A stretch of 64,000 nt of DNA, from contig JALHQN010000008.1 in assembly GCA_022841915.1 (NCBI GenBank), positions 138,713-202,712 on the forward strand, in the 5' to 3' direction. This stretch comes from Burkholderiales bacterium. Its GTDB lineage: Bacteria; Pseudomonadota; Gammaproteobacteria; Burkholderiales; WYBJ01. Positions 8,601 through 16,447 of the stretch are shown here, piece after piece. The translations under genes were made by a program, and so were the position numbers. Positions within the stretch are counted from its first letter, which is position 1, and each line of letters begins with the position of its first letter. Below the pieces are notes generated by a model. That model was not told where the DNA came from and ran no database searches. It saw nothing but the letters and a program-made list of their open reading frames with translations.

Positions 8601-9515
8601 TCAGCCGACGTCATCCCAGTAGCGGTCGACCCGTGCCTGGATGGCGGCGATCAGCGCATCGTTGCGCTCCGGTTCGAACAAATGCCTGAAGCGCCCCTGC
8701 CGCGTCAAGTATTCTTCGACCGGGACGCGCGGATTAGGCACGCGCGTATGCACGATGCGCCCGTCCGCATACTCCTTGAGCGGCCAGATGCCGGTCTTCA
8801 CCGCGAGTCGGCCGATCTCGACCGTGTCGCCCGGATCGAAATCCCAGCCGGTCGGACAAGGGGCCAGCGCGAGGATCAGGCGCGGCCCTTTCAACGCCGC
8901 TGCCCGCTGCACCTTGCGCGCGAGGTCCAGCGGATCGGCGCCGATGACGGTGGCCACATAGCTGGGCTTGTGCGCGGCCCAGACGGCGAACAGATCCTTC
9001 TTCTCGCCGGCGTAGCCCTGCGTGCCGGCACTGGTGGACGTCTTCGCCGCGTGCGGCGTCGCCGCCGAAGATTGCTGCCCGGTGTTGCCGTAGCCCTCGT
9101 TGTCGTAGCACAGGTAGATGAAATCGAGCCCGCGTTCGATGGCGGCCGACGTGGCCGACAAGCCCATGCCGTAGGCCGAGCCATCGCCCGTCAGCACCAC
9201 CGCCGTCAAGTCGTCGGTGTCGGCGAGACGGCCTCGATCGCGCAGGATGTCGAGCGCATCGCGCACGCCTTGCGCGCCCGCCGGGGCCGAAGCCATCGAC
9301 GTGTAAAGCCAGGAGCCATGGAACGGCGTGTAGGGATAGTTCGCCAGCAGCGTCATGCACCCGGCGGCGTTGACGACCACCGTCTTGCGCCCGAGCACAT
9401 CGAGCGCTTCATGCAGGGCCTCGAGCCCACCGCAGCCCGCGCACATCGCCGTGCCGGGCGAGAGCGCATGACTGCGCGGCAGATCCTTCAGGCTCTTGTA
9501 CGGCTGCTCGCTCAT
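8601..9515 (-). CDS. 2-oxoacid:ferredoxin oxidoreductase, beta subunit (thiamine-diphosphate binding)
   Basis: 304-residue catalytic subunit that binds thiamine diphosphate and an Fe-S cluster and converts a 2-oxoacid plus CoA to acyl-CoA, CO2 and reduced ferredoxin. It shows PGTAMCAGCGG near residues 20-30 (two of the cluster cysteines). The ThDP/Mg motif follows, with VVLTGDGSAYGMG and then CYDNEGYGNTGQQSS about 30 residues later. The latter is diagnostic of PorB/VorB-type subunits. Its ATG overlaps the stop of the alpha gene (9512-9515), so translation is coupled. Substrate specificity (pyruvate, branched-chain, aryl or phenylglyoxylate) is not visible. Confidence 0.93.
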   Translation of the reverse strand: MSEQPYKSLKDLPRSHALSPGTAMCAGCGGLEALHEALDVLGRKTVVVNAAGCMTLLANYPYTPFHGSWLYTSMASAPAGAQGVRDALDILRDRGRLADTDDLTAVVLTGDGSAYGMGLSATSAAIERGLDFIYLCYDNEGYGNTGQQSSAATPHAAKTSTSAGTQGYAGEKKDLFAVWAAHKPSYVATVIGADPLDLARKVQRAAALKGPRLILALAPCPTGWDFDPGDTVEIGRLAVKTGIWPLKEYADGRIVHTRVPNPRVPVEEYLTRQGRFRHLFEPERNDALIAAIQARVDRYWDDVG

Positions 9516-10753
9516 CGGGTCTCCTCCTGCACGCCCCCGGTGCCCGCGATCGCCTGCAATTTGCGCAGTTCGCGCAACTCGCGCGCGGTGTAGAGCAGGC
9601 GCGGCTCGGGCACCTCACGACGCCGGGCTGCGTCGCGCGCCTCGTTCGCCATGGCAAAGAACTCCGCGTCGCCGATATCGCGCCCGCCCAGACCGCCGAT
9701 GAAGCTCACCAGCAGCGGCATATACTCGCACCCTTGCAACGCCCCGGCCAGTTCGGCGTACAGCACCCCGCCGCTGCCCATGGAGAGGTTCTGGTCGACG
9801 ACGGCGACAGCTTGCTTGCCGCGCAATGCGGCGCGCAACGCGGACGCCGGATACGGCCGCAGCAGACGCGGCCGCACCACGCCCACTTTGAGGCCCGCTT
9901 CGCGCAACCTGTCCGCCGCCTGTTTGGCCTGGCCCGCTAGCGAGCCGATCAGCACGAACACGACCTCGGCATCGTCGCAGCGATAAGTCTCGATCGCGCC
10001 ATGATGACGACCGAATGCAGCGGCGAACTCGGCTGCAAGCTCGTCGTACACGTCCAGCGCCTCGCGCTGCGCCAGATGCACCTGATAGCGAAAATACGAA
10101 TAGGGCGATCCCCCCAGCACCGCGACCACCTGACTCACCGGGCGACTCGCGCGAAAGCCGGCCTGATGCGCGTCGAACGGCGGCAGAAAGGCGCGCACCC
10201 TCGCCTCCTCCGGCAGGTCGACCGGCTCGCGCGTGAACGAGAGGTGAAAACCGTCCTGGTTCACCAGCACCGGCAAGCGAACCCGCGGGTGCTCGGCCAG
10301 CCGATAGGCGATCAGGACGCTGTCCAGCACCTCCTGGCAGGTGGCGCAGTGGATCTGGATGAAGCCGCTGTCGCGGGCAGCCAGCACGTCGGTATGGTCG
10401 GGCTCCAGCGTAATCGGCGAGGCCAGTGCCCGGGAGACGTTGACGAGCACGAACGGCGCTCGCCAGCCGGGCGCAGCGAAGACCATCTCCATGGCATAGA
10501 GCAGTCCCTGGCTCGACGTGGCCGTGAACGTGCGCACGCCGGTTGCCGCCGCAGATGCCGCACCGGTCACCATCGAATGCTCGGATTCGTACATGGTCAG
10601 CCGAGCACTCATCTCGCCCCGCTCGCACCAACCGGCGAGCATCTCGATGATCTCGGTCTGCGGCGTGATGGGAAAAGCCGGCACGTACTCGACACCGGCC
10701 AGGCGCGCCCCCCACGCCGCGGCCGCATTGCCTGTCATCAGCAATCGGCTCAT
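9512..10753 (-). CDS. 2-oxoacid:ferredoxin oxidoreductase, alpha subunit
   Basis: 413-residue alpha subunit containing the pyrimidine-binding and transketolase-like domains of PFOR-type enzymes. Near the start is VEYVPAFPITPQTEIIEML, the conserved YPITPxTE element, then YESEHSMVTGAASAAATGVR and FTATSSQGLLYAMEM. VVDQNLSMGSGGVLYAE marks the C-terminal domain. The frame is open well upstream of 10753, but that ATG was chosen because the family begins just before GNAAAAWGARLAG and because it forms an ATGA overlap with the gamma-delta gene. It forms the core complex with the beta and gamma-delta chains. Confidence 0.93.
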   Translation of the reverse strand: MSRLLMTGNAAAAWGARLAGVEYVPAFPITPQTEIIEMLAGWCERGEMSARLTMYESEHSMVTGAASAAATGVRTFTATSSQGLLYAMEMVFAAPGWRAPFVLVNVSRALASPITLEPDHTDVLAARDSGFIQIHCATCQEVLDSVLIAYRLAEHPRVRLPVLVNQDGFHLSFTREPVDLPEEARVRAFLPPFDAHQAGFRASRPVSQVVAVLGGSPYSYFRYQVHLAQREALDVYDELAAEFAAAFGRHHGAIETYRCDDAEVVFVLIGSLAGQAKQAADRLREAGLKVGVVRPRLLRPYPASALRAALRGKQAVAVVDQNLSMGSGGVLYAELAGALQGCEYMPLLVSFIGGLGGRDIGDAEFFAMANEARDAARRREVPEPRLLYTARELRELRKLQAIAGTGGVQEETR

Positions 10754-11679
10754 GGCTCGATCTCCTGGGCTTGCGCCGCCTGCTCGCTCACCTGCCGAAT
10801 CGCATGTGCAGGACAAACCAGCACGCAGACCATGCAGCCCTTGCAATGGTCGTAGTGGATACGCGGCGTGCGATCCTCGTCCACACGGATCGCGCTGTCC
10901 GGACACAGCGTGCTGCAAACCCAGGAGCAGCGGTTGCAATGCTCGTAGTCGATCACCGGCCGATGGCTGCGCCACAGGCCGGTGCGGGCTTGCTCGCTGG
11001 TCGCCTGCGCATAGATGTCGGGCGCGGCCAGCGCCGCATCGTCGGCACCCAGTTCGATCCAGTCCGGACTTGCGGGCGGGGTCGCCGGATGCTCGCCACC
11101 TTCCGGCACGCAGCGATCGACGCCGCCCATCGCATCGAAGGCCGCCAGGCCTTGCGAGCGCGTCGTTTCGATGGCGCCGGCGCTGCGGCCCGTGCTCTGC
11201 GCGATCAATGCGCTTTCGAAAGTCTCGCGCGCGATCACGCCCAGCATCCGCGCTGCGGCACCCGCACACGAGGCGCTGGTCGCTGCGGCGTTGTGCATCG
11301 CCGGCGGCGTGAACCCTGCCGGCCAGCTCACGACCTGCCCCGGATAGCGCCACTGCGCGCGAATCGCCTGCGCAGGCTCGGTGCTGTTCACGAACAGCCA
11401 AGTCGCCTCCGATGCGCCCTGCATGACCCCGGCGGCCGGTATGCCGAGCAGACCCGCATCGGCCACCACCACGAGATCGGGGGTAACGATGGCGCCGCGC
11501 TCGACGATCGTCCGGTCCGCGGCGCGCACATAAGCGAACATCGGCGCGCCCCGCCGCTCGGCCCCGTAGCGCGGGGCATCCTGCACTTCATAGCCCGTGG
11601 CGAAGAGCGCGTCGCCGAGGATATTGGCCGCCGTCTTCATGCCCTGGCCGCCGCGTCCATGAAAACGGATCCTGTACAC
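10750..11679 (-). CDS. 2-oxoacid:ferredoxin oxidoreductase, fused gamma-delta subunit
   Basis: 309-residue fusion. The N-terminal about 190 residues form the gamma domain (RFHGRGGQGMKTAANILGDA and RRGAPMFAYVR), which is involved in CoA binding and electron transfer. The last about 80 residues form a ferredoxin-like delta domain with two cysteine clusters, CNRCSWVCSTLCP and CKGCMVCVLVCP. The first has Cx2Cx3Cx3CP spacing, one residue longer than the usual Cx2Cx2Cx3CP, which may affect the cluster. Start is GTG at 11677-11679, 12 nt after the dehydrogenase stop. In many bacteria gamma and delta are separate genes. Confidence 0.92.
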   Translation of the reverse strand: MYRIRFHGRGGQGMKTAANILGDALFATGYEVQDAPRYGAERRGAPMFAYVRAADRTIVERGAIVTPDLVVVADAGLLGIPAAGVMQGASEATWLFVNSTEPAQAIRAQWRYPGQVVSWPAGFTPPAMHNAAATSASCAGAAARMLGVIARETFESALIAQSTGRSAGAIETTRSQGLAAFDAMGGVDRCVPEGGEHPATPPASPDWIELGADDAALAAPDIYAQATSEQARTGLWRSHRPVIDYEHCNRCSWVCSTLCPDSAIRVDEDRTPRIHYDHCKGCMVCVLVCPAHAIRQVSEQAAQAQEIEP

Positions 11680-11691
11680 CGCGGGCTCGGC

Positions 11692-12804
11692 TCAGAAGAT
11701 CGAGAAGCGGCGCGTGCTCATCGCACTGCGAACGCGCTCGATCGCCATCTGCGATGCAGCCTCCCGGGGCGTGATGGCGCCTGCTCGTGCGCGCTCGAGC
11801 GTCTGGGTCGTGTTCTGCGAGACGCGCTCGGCGATCGCATCGAACGCCGTCTTTTGCGTCGCCCCGCGATATTCCATGGCGGCACAGATCACACCGCCCG
11901 CATTGGCGATGAAATCAGGCACGATCAGCACGCCGCGCCGGTGCAGCATGCGCTCGGCGGCGGCACTGAACGGAATGTTCGCGCCCTGCAGCACGAGCTT
12001 CGCGCGCAGGCGCTCCGCATTGTCCTCGCGGATCACGTCCGGACGCGCGGCGGGAATCCAGATATCGCAGTCGACGTCGATGACGGCATCGGCCGGGCGC
12101 TTGTCTCCGGCCGGGTGATCGCAAACGCTCCCGCCCGCATGCTTGCGCGCGATCAGGGCCTGCACGTCGATGCCATCGGCATCGATCAAGGTGCCGCGGC
12201 TATCCGAGGCCGCCACCACCCGTGCGCCCTGCTCGACGAAGAAGCGGGCCGCATGCTGCCCCACCGCGCCGAAACCCTGAATCGCGACCCGCGCACCTTC
12301 GAGCCGCAAGCCGCAGAAAGGCAGCGCTGCGATGCCCGATTGATACAAGCCCCAACCCGTGGCACCGACCTCGTCGAGAGGAATCCCACCGAGCGCGGCC
12401 GGCAAGCCCACCGCACGGCCGATCTCGTCCTTCACCCAGGCCATGCAGGTCTCGTCGGTGCCCATGTCGGGGCCGAAGATGTAATCCTGCTCGTTGCGCA
12501 AGGCATGGGCGAAGCCGCGGATCAGGTGCTGCTTTCTATCGGCCGGCATGCGTGGATCGCCGAACAGCACCGACTTGCCGCCGCCATGCGCCAAGCCGGC
12601 GGCAGCGTTCTTGAGCGTCATCGCGCGCGCCAGCCGAAAACATTCCTCGGTGCTCACGTCGGGCGCCATGCGCAGGCCGCCGATCGAGGGCCCGCGCGCA
12701 ACGTTATCCACCACCAGAATGCCCTTCAACCCGAGCACCGGCTCATGCACATGGATGATCTTGGCCGGGCCCAGATCGTCATTGAAGCGAAAGCTCTCCT
12801 CCAT
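11692..12804 (-). CDS. Leu/Phe/Val/Glu dehydrogenase family amino-acid dehydrogenase
   Basis: 370-residue NAD(P)-dependent dehydrogenase interconverting an amino acid and its 2-oxoacid. MTLKNAAAGLAHGGGKSVL carries the two active-site lysines in the arrangement typical of leucine and phenylalanine dehydrogenases. IFGPDMGTDETCMAW is closer to glutamate dehydrogenases. The Rossmann motif is VAIQGFGAVGQHAARFF, and PDFIANAGGVI is the conserved C-terminal loop. The start at 12804 was preferred because GGAGGGGCC precedes it and the family opens with MEESFRFNDD. As first gene of the 2-oxoacid oxidoreductase operon it probably supplies the oxoacid that the next enzyme converts to acyl-CoA. Confidence 0.9.
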   Translation of the reverse strand: MEESFRFNDDLGPAKIIHVHEPVLGLKGILVVDNVARGPSIGGLRMAPDVSTEECFRLARAMTLKNAAAGLAHGGGKSVLFGDPRMPADRKQHLIRGFAHALRNEQDYIFGPDMGTDETCMAWVKDEIGRAVGLPAALGGIPLDEVGATGWGLYQSGIAALPFCGLRLEGARVAIQGFGAVGQHAARFFVEQGARVVAASDSRGTLIDADGIDVQALIARKHAGGSVCDHPAGDKRPADAVIDVDCDIWIPAARPDVIREDNAERLRAKLVLQGANIPFSAAAERMLHRRGVLIVPDFIANAGGVICAAMEYRGATQKTAFDAIAERVSQNTTQTLERARAGAITPREAASQMAIERVRSAMSTRRFSIF

Positions 12805-12860
12805 GGCCCCTCCGAGGCGCGATCGATCGTGTGCGTTGTCGAATGTCGGCGTCGGACGGC

Positions 12861-13316
12861 TCAAGGCTTCGCGCCGACCACTTCGGGCTCCACACCCCGG
12901 GGCAACTCGAACCGGAATACCCAATCGCGTCGCGCGGCCCCCTGGATGCTGACGGCCTGAGTCAGCGTATTGCCCTGCTCGATCGCCGCCACCGTGTACT
13001 CGCCTGCGGGCAGGCGAGCGAGCAGCCAGGGGCCGGACGCCACCGTATCGACGAGCACCGCGCCTTGCTTGTTGCGGATGACGACTTTGACATCCGAGAG
13101 ATACGCGCCGCTGCCCTTGCGCGCGAAGGTCAGGCGCAGGTTGTGGTCGGACGCCTTCTGCGCCAGGACGGCGCGGTCCTCCAGACCGATACCGCCATGC
13201 ATGACCGTCACTTCACCGCGCGTTTCCTGCACTGGCGCCGCTACCAGATGACCGAAGGTACCGGCCATCATCAGCGTGATGCACACTGTCGAGACGAGTT
13301 GAACATTGACTGCCAT
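12861..13316 (-). CDS. small secreted protein with carboxypeptidase-regulatory-like (beta-sandwich) fold
   Basis: 151-residue exported protein. A signal peptide lies at residues 1-28 or so (LVSTVCITLMMAGTFGHLVAA). The mature part reads as a compact beta-sandwich with the pattern SDVKVVIRNKQGAVLVDTV and GPWLLARLPAGEYTVAAIEQG. That pattern is typical of carboxypeptidase-regulatory-like or DUF4198-like domains in small periplasmic proteins. AAGGGGATGG provides the ribosome site for ATG 13316. It may be the first gene of the operon below (57 nt to the dehydrogenase start), but a functional link is not obvious. Confidence 0.72.
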   Translation of the reverse strand: MAVNVQLVSTVCITLMMAGTFGHLVAAPVQETRGEVTVMHGGIGLEDRAVLAQKASDHNLRLTFARKGSGAYLSDVKVVIRNKQGAVLVDTVASGPWLLARLPAGEYTVAAIEQGNTLTQAVSIQGAARRDWVFRFELPRGVEPEVVGAKP

Positions 13317-13723
13317 GGTGCCATCCCCTTTCGCATGTCGCGTGGCCGTGGCTGCCGGAACGGCATGACCGCCCGCGACTACGCAGAAATGATAGGGCGC
13401 GACCGAGAACGCGGATTGACTTGAGTCAACGCGCACCCCATCGTGGCGGCCGCGAACCGCACGGACGCCGGCTGCGCGGGGCGACGGAAGAAGGAAAAAG
13501 GAAGAAGAAGGGCACGAGCGTGCGGGCGTCGCGTCGCGTCGTCGTGCGATGAGTCGCCACTGTGCTCGAGTAACCGACCGAGCGAACTCGCGCCGCCGGC
13601 CAGCATCGAAAGCGAACGAGCCTGCAGCCTACAGGCTGCGGCGCTCGTGCCGTTAAGTGGGCATACTCCGTGTGTGCGACGAGCCCGCTCTCGTTCGACG
13701 GACCCTCGCCTTCCAGGAGCACC
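13317..13723. other. intergenic region, divergent promoters
   Basis: About 400 bp without a credible gene. It contains the TTGAC-N4-GTCAA dyad at 13416 and a short hairpin (GCAGCCT/AGGCTGC, 13624-13639) upstream of the protease gene. Confidence 0.5.
13416..13429. promoter_or_regulatory. possible FNR/CRP-family operator (TTGAC-N4-GTCAA)
   Basis: TTGACTTGAGTCAA is a dyad with 6-bp arms resembling the FNR consensus TTGAT-N4-ATCAA, differing at the inner base of each arm. It is about 100 bp upstream of the minus-strand small secreted protein and the oxidoreductase operon. An oxygen-responsive regulator would suit an oxygen-sensitive ferredoxin oxidoreductase. A single imperfect site is weak evidence. 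Confidence 0.25.
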
Positions 13724-14689
13724 ATGCAGCCTCGCAAAGCAGTCCACGCCGCTCTGGCCTTGCTCGGTCTTGCCACGGCCGCGCCGTCCTACGCGCTGGT
13801 CGGCGGCACGGTCGATCCCAATACGAACATGCAGTGGGCAGGCGTCGTGTCGATCACGCCGGTCGGAGGCGGCGTCTACACAGGCGCGCTGATCGATCCT
13901 TACCACGTGCTCACCGCGGCCCACGTGGTTGCCGCACACGCGAGCGCCCCCAACGGACTCACGATCAATTTCAACGCGGGCGGCGATCTGACCCATCAGG
14001 TGCTCGCCAACCGGGTGTTCGTCCACCCCGACTACCGCAAGGGCAACGTGCGCGGCGGGGCACATTTCGCATGGAACGACGACATCGCCGTCGTGCGATT
14101 GTCCGAACCGGCCCCTGCCGGGGTGCCTGTCTATGCGCTCGCCTCGGGCATTCCGGGCTTGAGCGGCACGCCGGTCGACTTCACGATGGTGGCCTATGGC
14201 GGCTACTCCGATGGCGTGTCGCCTACCCTGCTCGAAGGGGCCAAGCCCCACGTCAAGCGCGTGGGCGAGAACCGCGTCGGCGCGCTGTTCCCCGCGGACG
14301 ACGACGGCAACGGCGCCCCGCCCGGCGTCATGGAAGTCTTTGCCTTCACCTTCGACGCGCCGGGCGTTCCCGGCCGATTGCCACGCGAAGCGGGCTACGC
14401 CGGGGGCGACTCGGGCAGCCCCATCTTCATCCGGGAAGCCGGCGCCTGGCGCATCGCGGGCGTGGGGGCCTTCAATGGCAACCCTGCCAATCTGCCCGGC
14501 AGTTCGATCCAGTTCGGCGCCATCGGCGGCGGCATGGTGATCGCGCCCTACGCAGATTGGATCCGGCAGCAGGTGGCGAGCCCCGTTCCCGAACCGGAAA
14601 CCTACGCCTTATTGCTGCTTGGACTGGGCCTGGTCGTCTCGGCGGCCCGCCGAGGACTCGGCACCGGCTCGGTCGGTTCGCTACGCTGA
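13724..14689 (+). CDS. trypsin-like serine protease with PEP-CTERM sorting signal
   Basis: 321-residue exported protease. After a signal peptide (VHAALALLGLATAAPSYA) comes a chymotrypsin-fold domain with the complete catalytic triad: His in HVLTAAHVVAAH, Asp in WNDDIAVVRL and Ser in AGGDSGSPIFI. The C-terminus has the exosortase recognition signal: VPEPETYALLLLGLGLVVSA followed by a basic tail. It is therefore predicted to be processed by an exosortase and displayed or released at the surface. Start ATG 13724 follows CAGGAGC. It is convergent with the radical-SAM maturase. Its target is unknown; matrix protein processing is a possibility. Confidence 0.92.
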   Translation: MQPRKAVHAALALLGLATAAPSYALVGGTVDPNTNMQWAGVVSITPVGGGVYTGALIDPYHVLTAAHVVAAHASAPNGLTINFNAGGDLTHQVLANRVFVHPDYRKGNVRGGAHFAWNDDIAVVRLSEPAPAGVPVYALASGIPGLSGTPVDFTMVAYGGYSDGVSPTLLEGAKPHVKRVGENRVGALFPADDDGNGAPPGVMEVFAFTFDAPGVPGRLPREAGYAGGDSGSPIFIREAGAWRIAGVGAFNGNPANLPGSSIQFGAIGGGMVIAPYADWIRQQVASPVPEPETYALLLLGLGLVVSAARRGLGTGSVGSLR

Positions 14690-14753
14690 ACTCGGCGTCC
14701 GGGCTCGTTCGGCAATCCAGTCACGGATCGGCGAATCGGACTGCCAAGCAGTT

Positions 14754-16040
14754 CTAGGCAGTTGTTAGCGCCTTCGCCATGCAGCACTTCTTGAACTTCT
14801 TGCCGCTGCCGCAAGGACACGGATCGTTGCGACCGGCCTTGGGCAGCGCCTCGGCCTCTTTCTCGCGCAGGCGCCGGCTCAGCTCCTCGATCGGCATGCC
14901 CGCCTGCTGCAGGGCGGCAAGCTGCTGAAAGTAGGGCTTGGTGTGGCCGAAGAAGGTCTTGAACCCGGCGCACAGGTAGTTCAGACCCGGCTCGCCGTCG
15001 GGCGTGCTGATGATGCGATCCTTCGGACAGCCGCCATTGCATAGATCGAGAAACTCGCACGCCTTGCAGTAGGCCGGCAGGTTCGCCTTCGCCTGCCCGA
15101 AGTTGTGCTGGAACTTGCTGTCGAGCATCTCCTTCAACGTGCGATCTCGGATGTTGCCGAGCAGGTGATCCTTGTTGACGTAATGGTCGCACGCGTAGAG
15201 ATCGCCGTTGTGCTCGAGCGCCACCACGTCGCCGCAGGTCTTGCGGAAGATGCACAGCGCGTGCTCCACCCCGAGGAACGGGCGCGACGCCTCGTCGAAA
15301 TTCTGCACCACGAGCTTGTCGGTGTCGTGCCGGATCCACTCGTCGAAGATCTCGTTCAGGAATTCGCCGTAGGCTTGCGCGGGCACCGATTCGGGTGTCA
15401 TGCGGCCATCGGGCATGCGTCCGACGAGCGGCAGGAACTGCAGGAAGCGCACGCCCAGATCCTTGAAGAAACGGTACACAGCTTTGGGCTGGCGCGCGTT
15501 CTTCGCGTTTACCACGCACAGGACATCGATGTGGATGCCGTATCGGCGCATCAGCTTGAATGCCTGCACTACCTGACCGTGGGTGGCCCGCCCGTTCTTG
15601 TCGTACCGGAAGGTGTCGTGCAGTTCGCGCGGGCCATCGAGGCTCAGCCCGACGTAGAACTTCTCCTTGGCGAGGAACTCGCACCATGCCTCGTCGATCA
15701 GGGTGCCGTTGGTCTGGATTCCGTTGAGGATCTCTTTTCCGGGCGGCGCATGCTTGCGCTGAAGTTCGAGGACGCGCCGGTAGTAGTCGACGCCGAGGAT
15801 CGTCGGCTCGCCGCCGTGCCAAGAGAAGAGCACCGTGTCCTTGGGGCTCGCGGCGATGTGCTGGATGATGTAGCGCTCGAGCACTGCTTCCTCGAGCTTG
15901 AAGCTCGCCGCCCCCGGATAGAGGTCGCGCTTGCTCAGGTAGTAGCAATACTTGCAGTCGATATTGCACACCGAGCCGATCGGCTTGACCATGACTTGGA
16001 ACTCGCGTGACACCGCATCCGGCATGGGCATGGAAGACAT
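14754..16040 (-). CDS. radical SAM/SPASM maturase (anaerobic sulfatase-maturase type) with C-terminal SEC-C motif
   Basis: 428-residue radical SAM enzyme. The [4Fe-4S]-SAM motif is CNIDCKYCYY near residue 25. The C-terminal SPASM cysteines are in CKACEFLDLCNGGCP, preceded by YACDHYV and CIFRKTC. WHGGEPTILG, NGTLIDEAWCEFL and GLSLDGP match anaerobic sulfatase-maturating enzymes (AnSME/AslB), which convert Cys or Ser to formylglycine. A SEC-C zinc motif (NDPCPCGSGKKFKKCC) ends the protein. Start 16040 was chosen for family fit; its ribosome site is weak. No sulfatase is encoded in the window, so the target is elsewhere or not a sulfatase. Confidence 0.9.
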   Translation of the reverse strand: MSSMPMPDAVSREFQVMVKPIGSVCNIDCKYCYYLSKRDLYPGAASFKLEEAVLERYIIQHIAASPKDTVLFSWHGGEPTILGVDYYRRVLELQRKHAPPGKEILNGIQTNGTLIDEAWCEFLAKEKFYVGLSLDGPRELHDTFRYDKNGRATHGQVVQAFKLMRRYGIHIDVLCVVNAKNARQPKAVYRFFKDLGVRFLQFLPLVGRMPDGRMTPESVPAQAYGEFLNEIFDEWIRHDTDKLVVQNFDEASRPFLGVEHALCIFRKTCGDVVALEHNGDLYACDHYVNKDHLLGNIRDRTLKEMLDSKFQHNFGQAKANLPAYCKACEFLDLCNGGCPKDRIISTPDGEPGLNYLCAGFKTFFGHTKPYFQQLAALQQAGMPIEELSRRLREKEAEALPKAGRNDPCPCGSGKKFKKCCMAKALTTA

Positions 16041-16447
16041 CGTTCTATCGCTTCGTCGACATTTGATGAAAATCGAGCCGGGAAGACCGGCGTTCCTTGT
16101 TTGCGTGCACAGCGCCCAGACGCCTTGTGCGGCCCCGCAGCGCATGTTGGGGTCGATGCTAACACGAGCCAACCTTCCCGGATTCGACCGACCCGGGAGC
16201 CTCGGTGCGCCCGGTGTTCATGTCACGGATTCCAGCCACGACCAGCCAAGTCGAGGCGTCTTCAAGTGTCGAGAAGCCTTACAGTCCTTCGAACATATTG
16301 GAAGCTAAGCTCGGCCCCCTCGTCTTAACCCCATGATTACCCTATATATGGTATTTGCGGCGCGTTTCTTGCGTGAGATGCCTTCCCCGGATTGCGCAGT
16401 CCGCTGTGCGTGACGAGGGTCCACCTACCAACGAAGGGGAAACTCAC
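16041..16447. other. intergenic region with promoter for a PEP-CTERM gene
   Basis: About 400 bp without a gene between divergently transcribed genes. It contains a patch rich in A/T around 16330-16355 and the sigma-54-like site at 16358. Confidence 0.5.
16358..16373 (+). promoter_or_regulatory. candidate sigma-54 (-24/-12) promoter
   Basis: CGGCGCG-N4-TTGCG matches the -24/-12 consensus TGGCACG-N4-TTGCW at nine of twelve informative positions, including the invariant GG and GC with exact 10-nt spacing. It lies 75 nt upstream of the ATG of the interrupted PEP-CTERM gene. PEP-CTERM genes are known to be controlled by RpoN and the PrsK/PrsR system in related bacteria. Confidence 0.45.
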
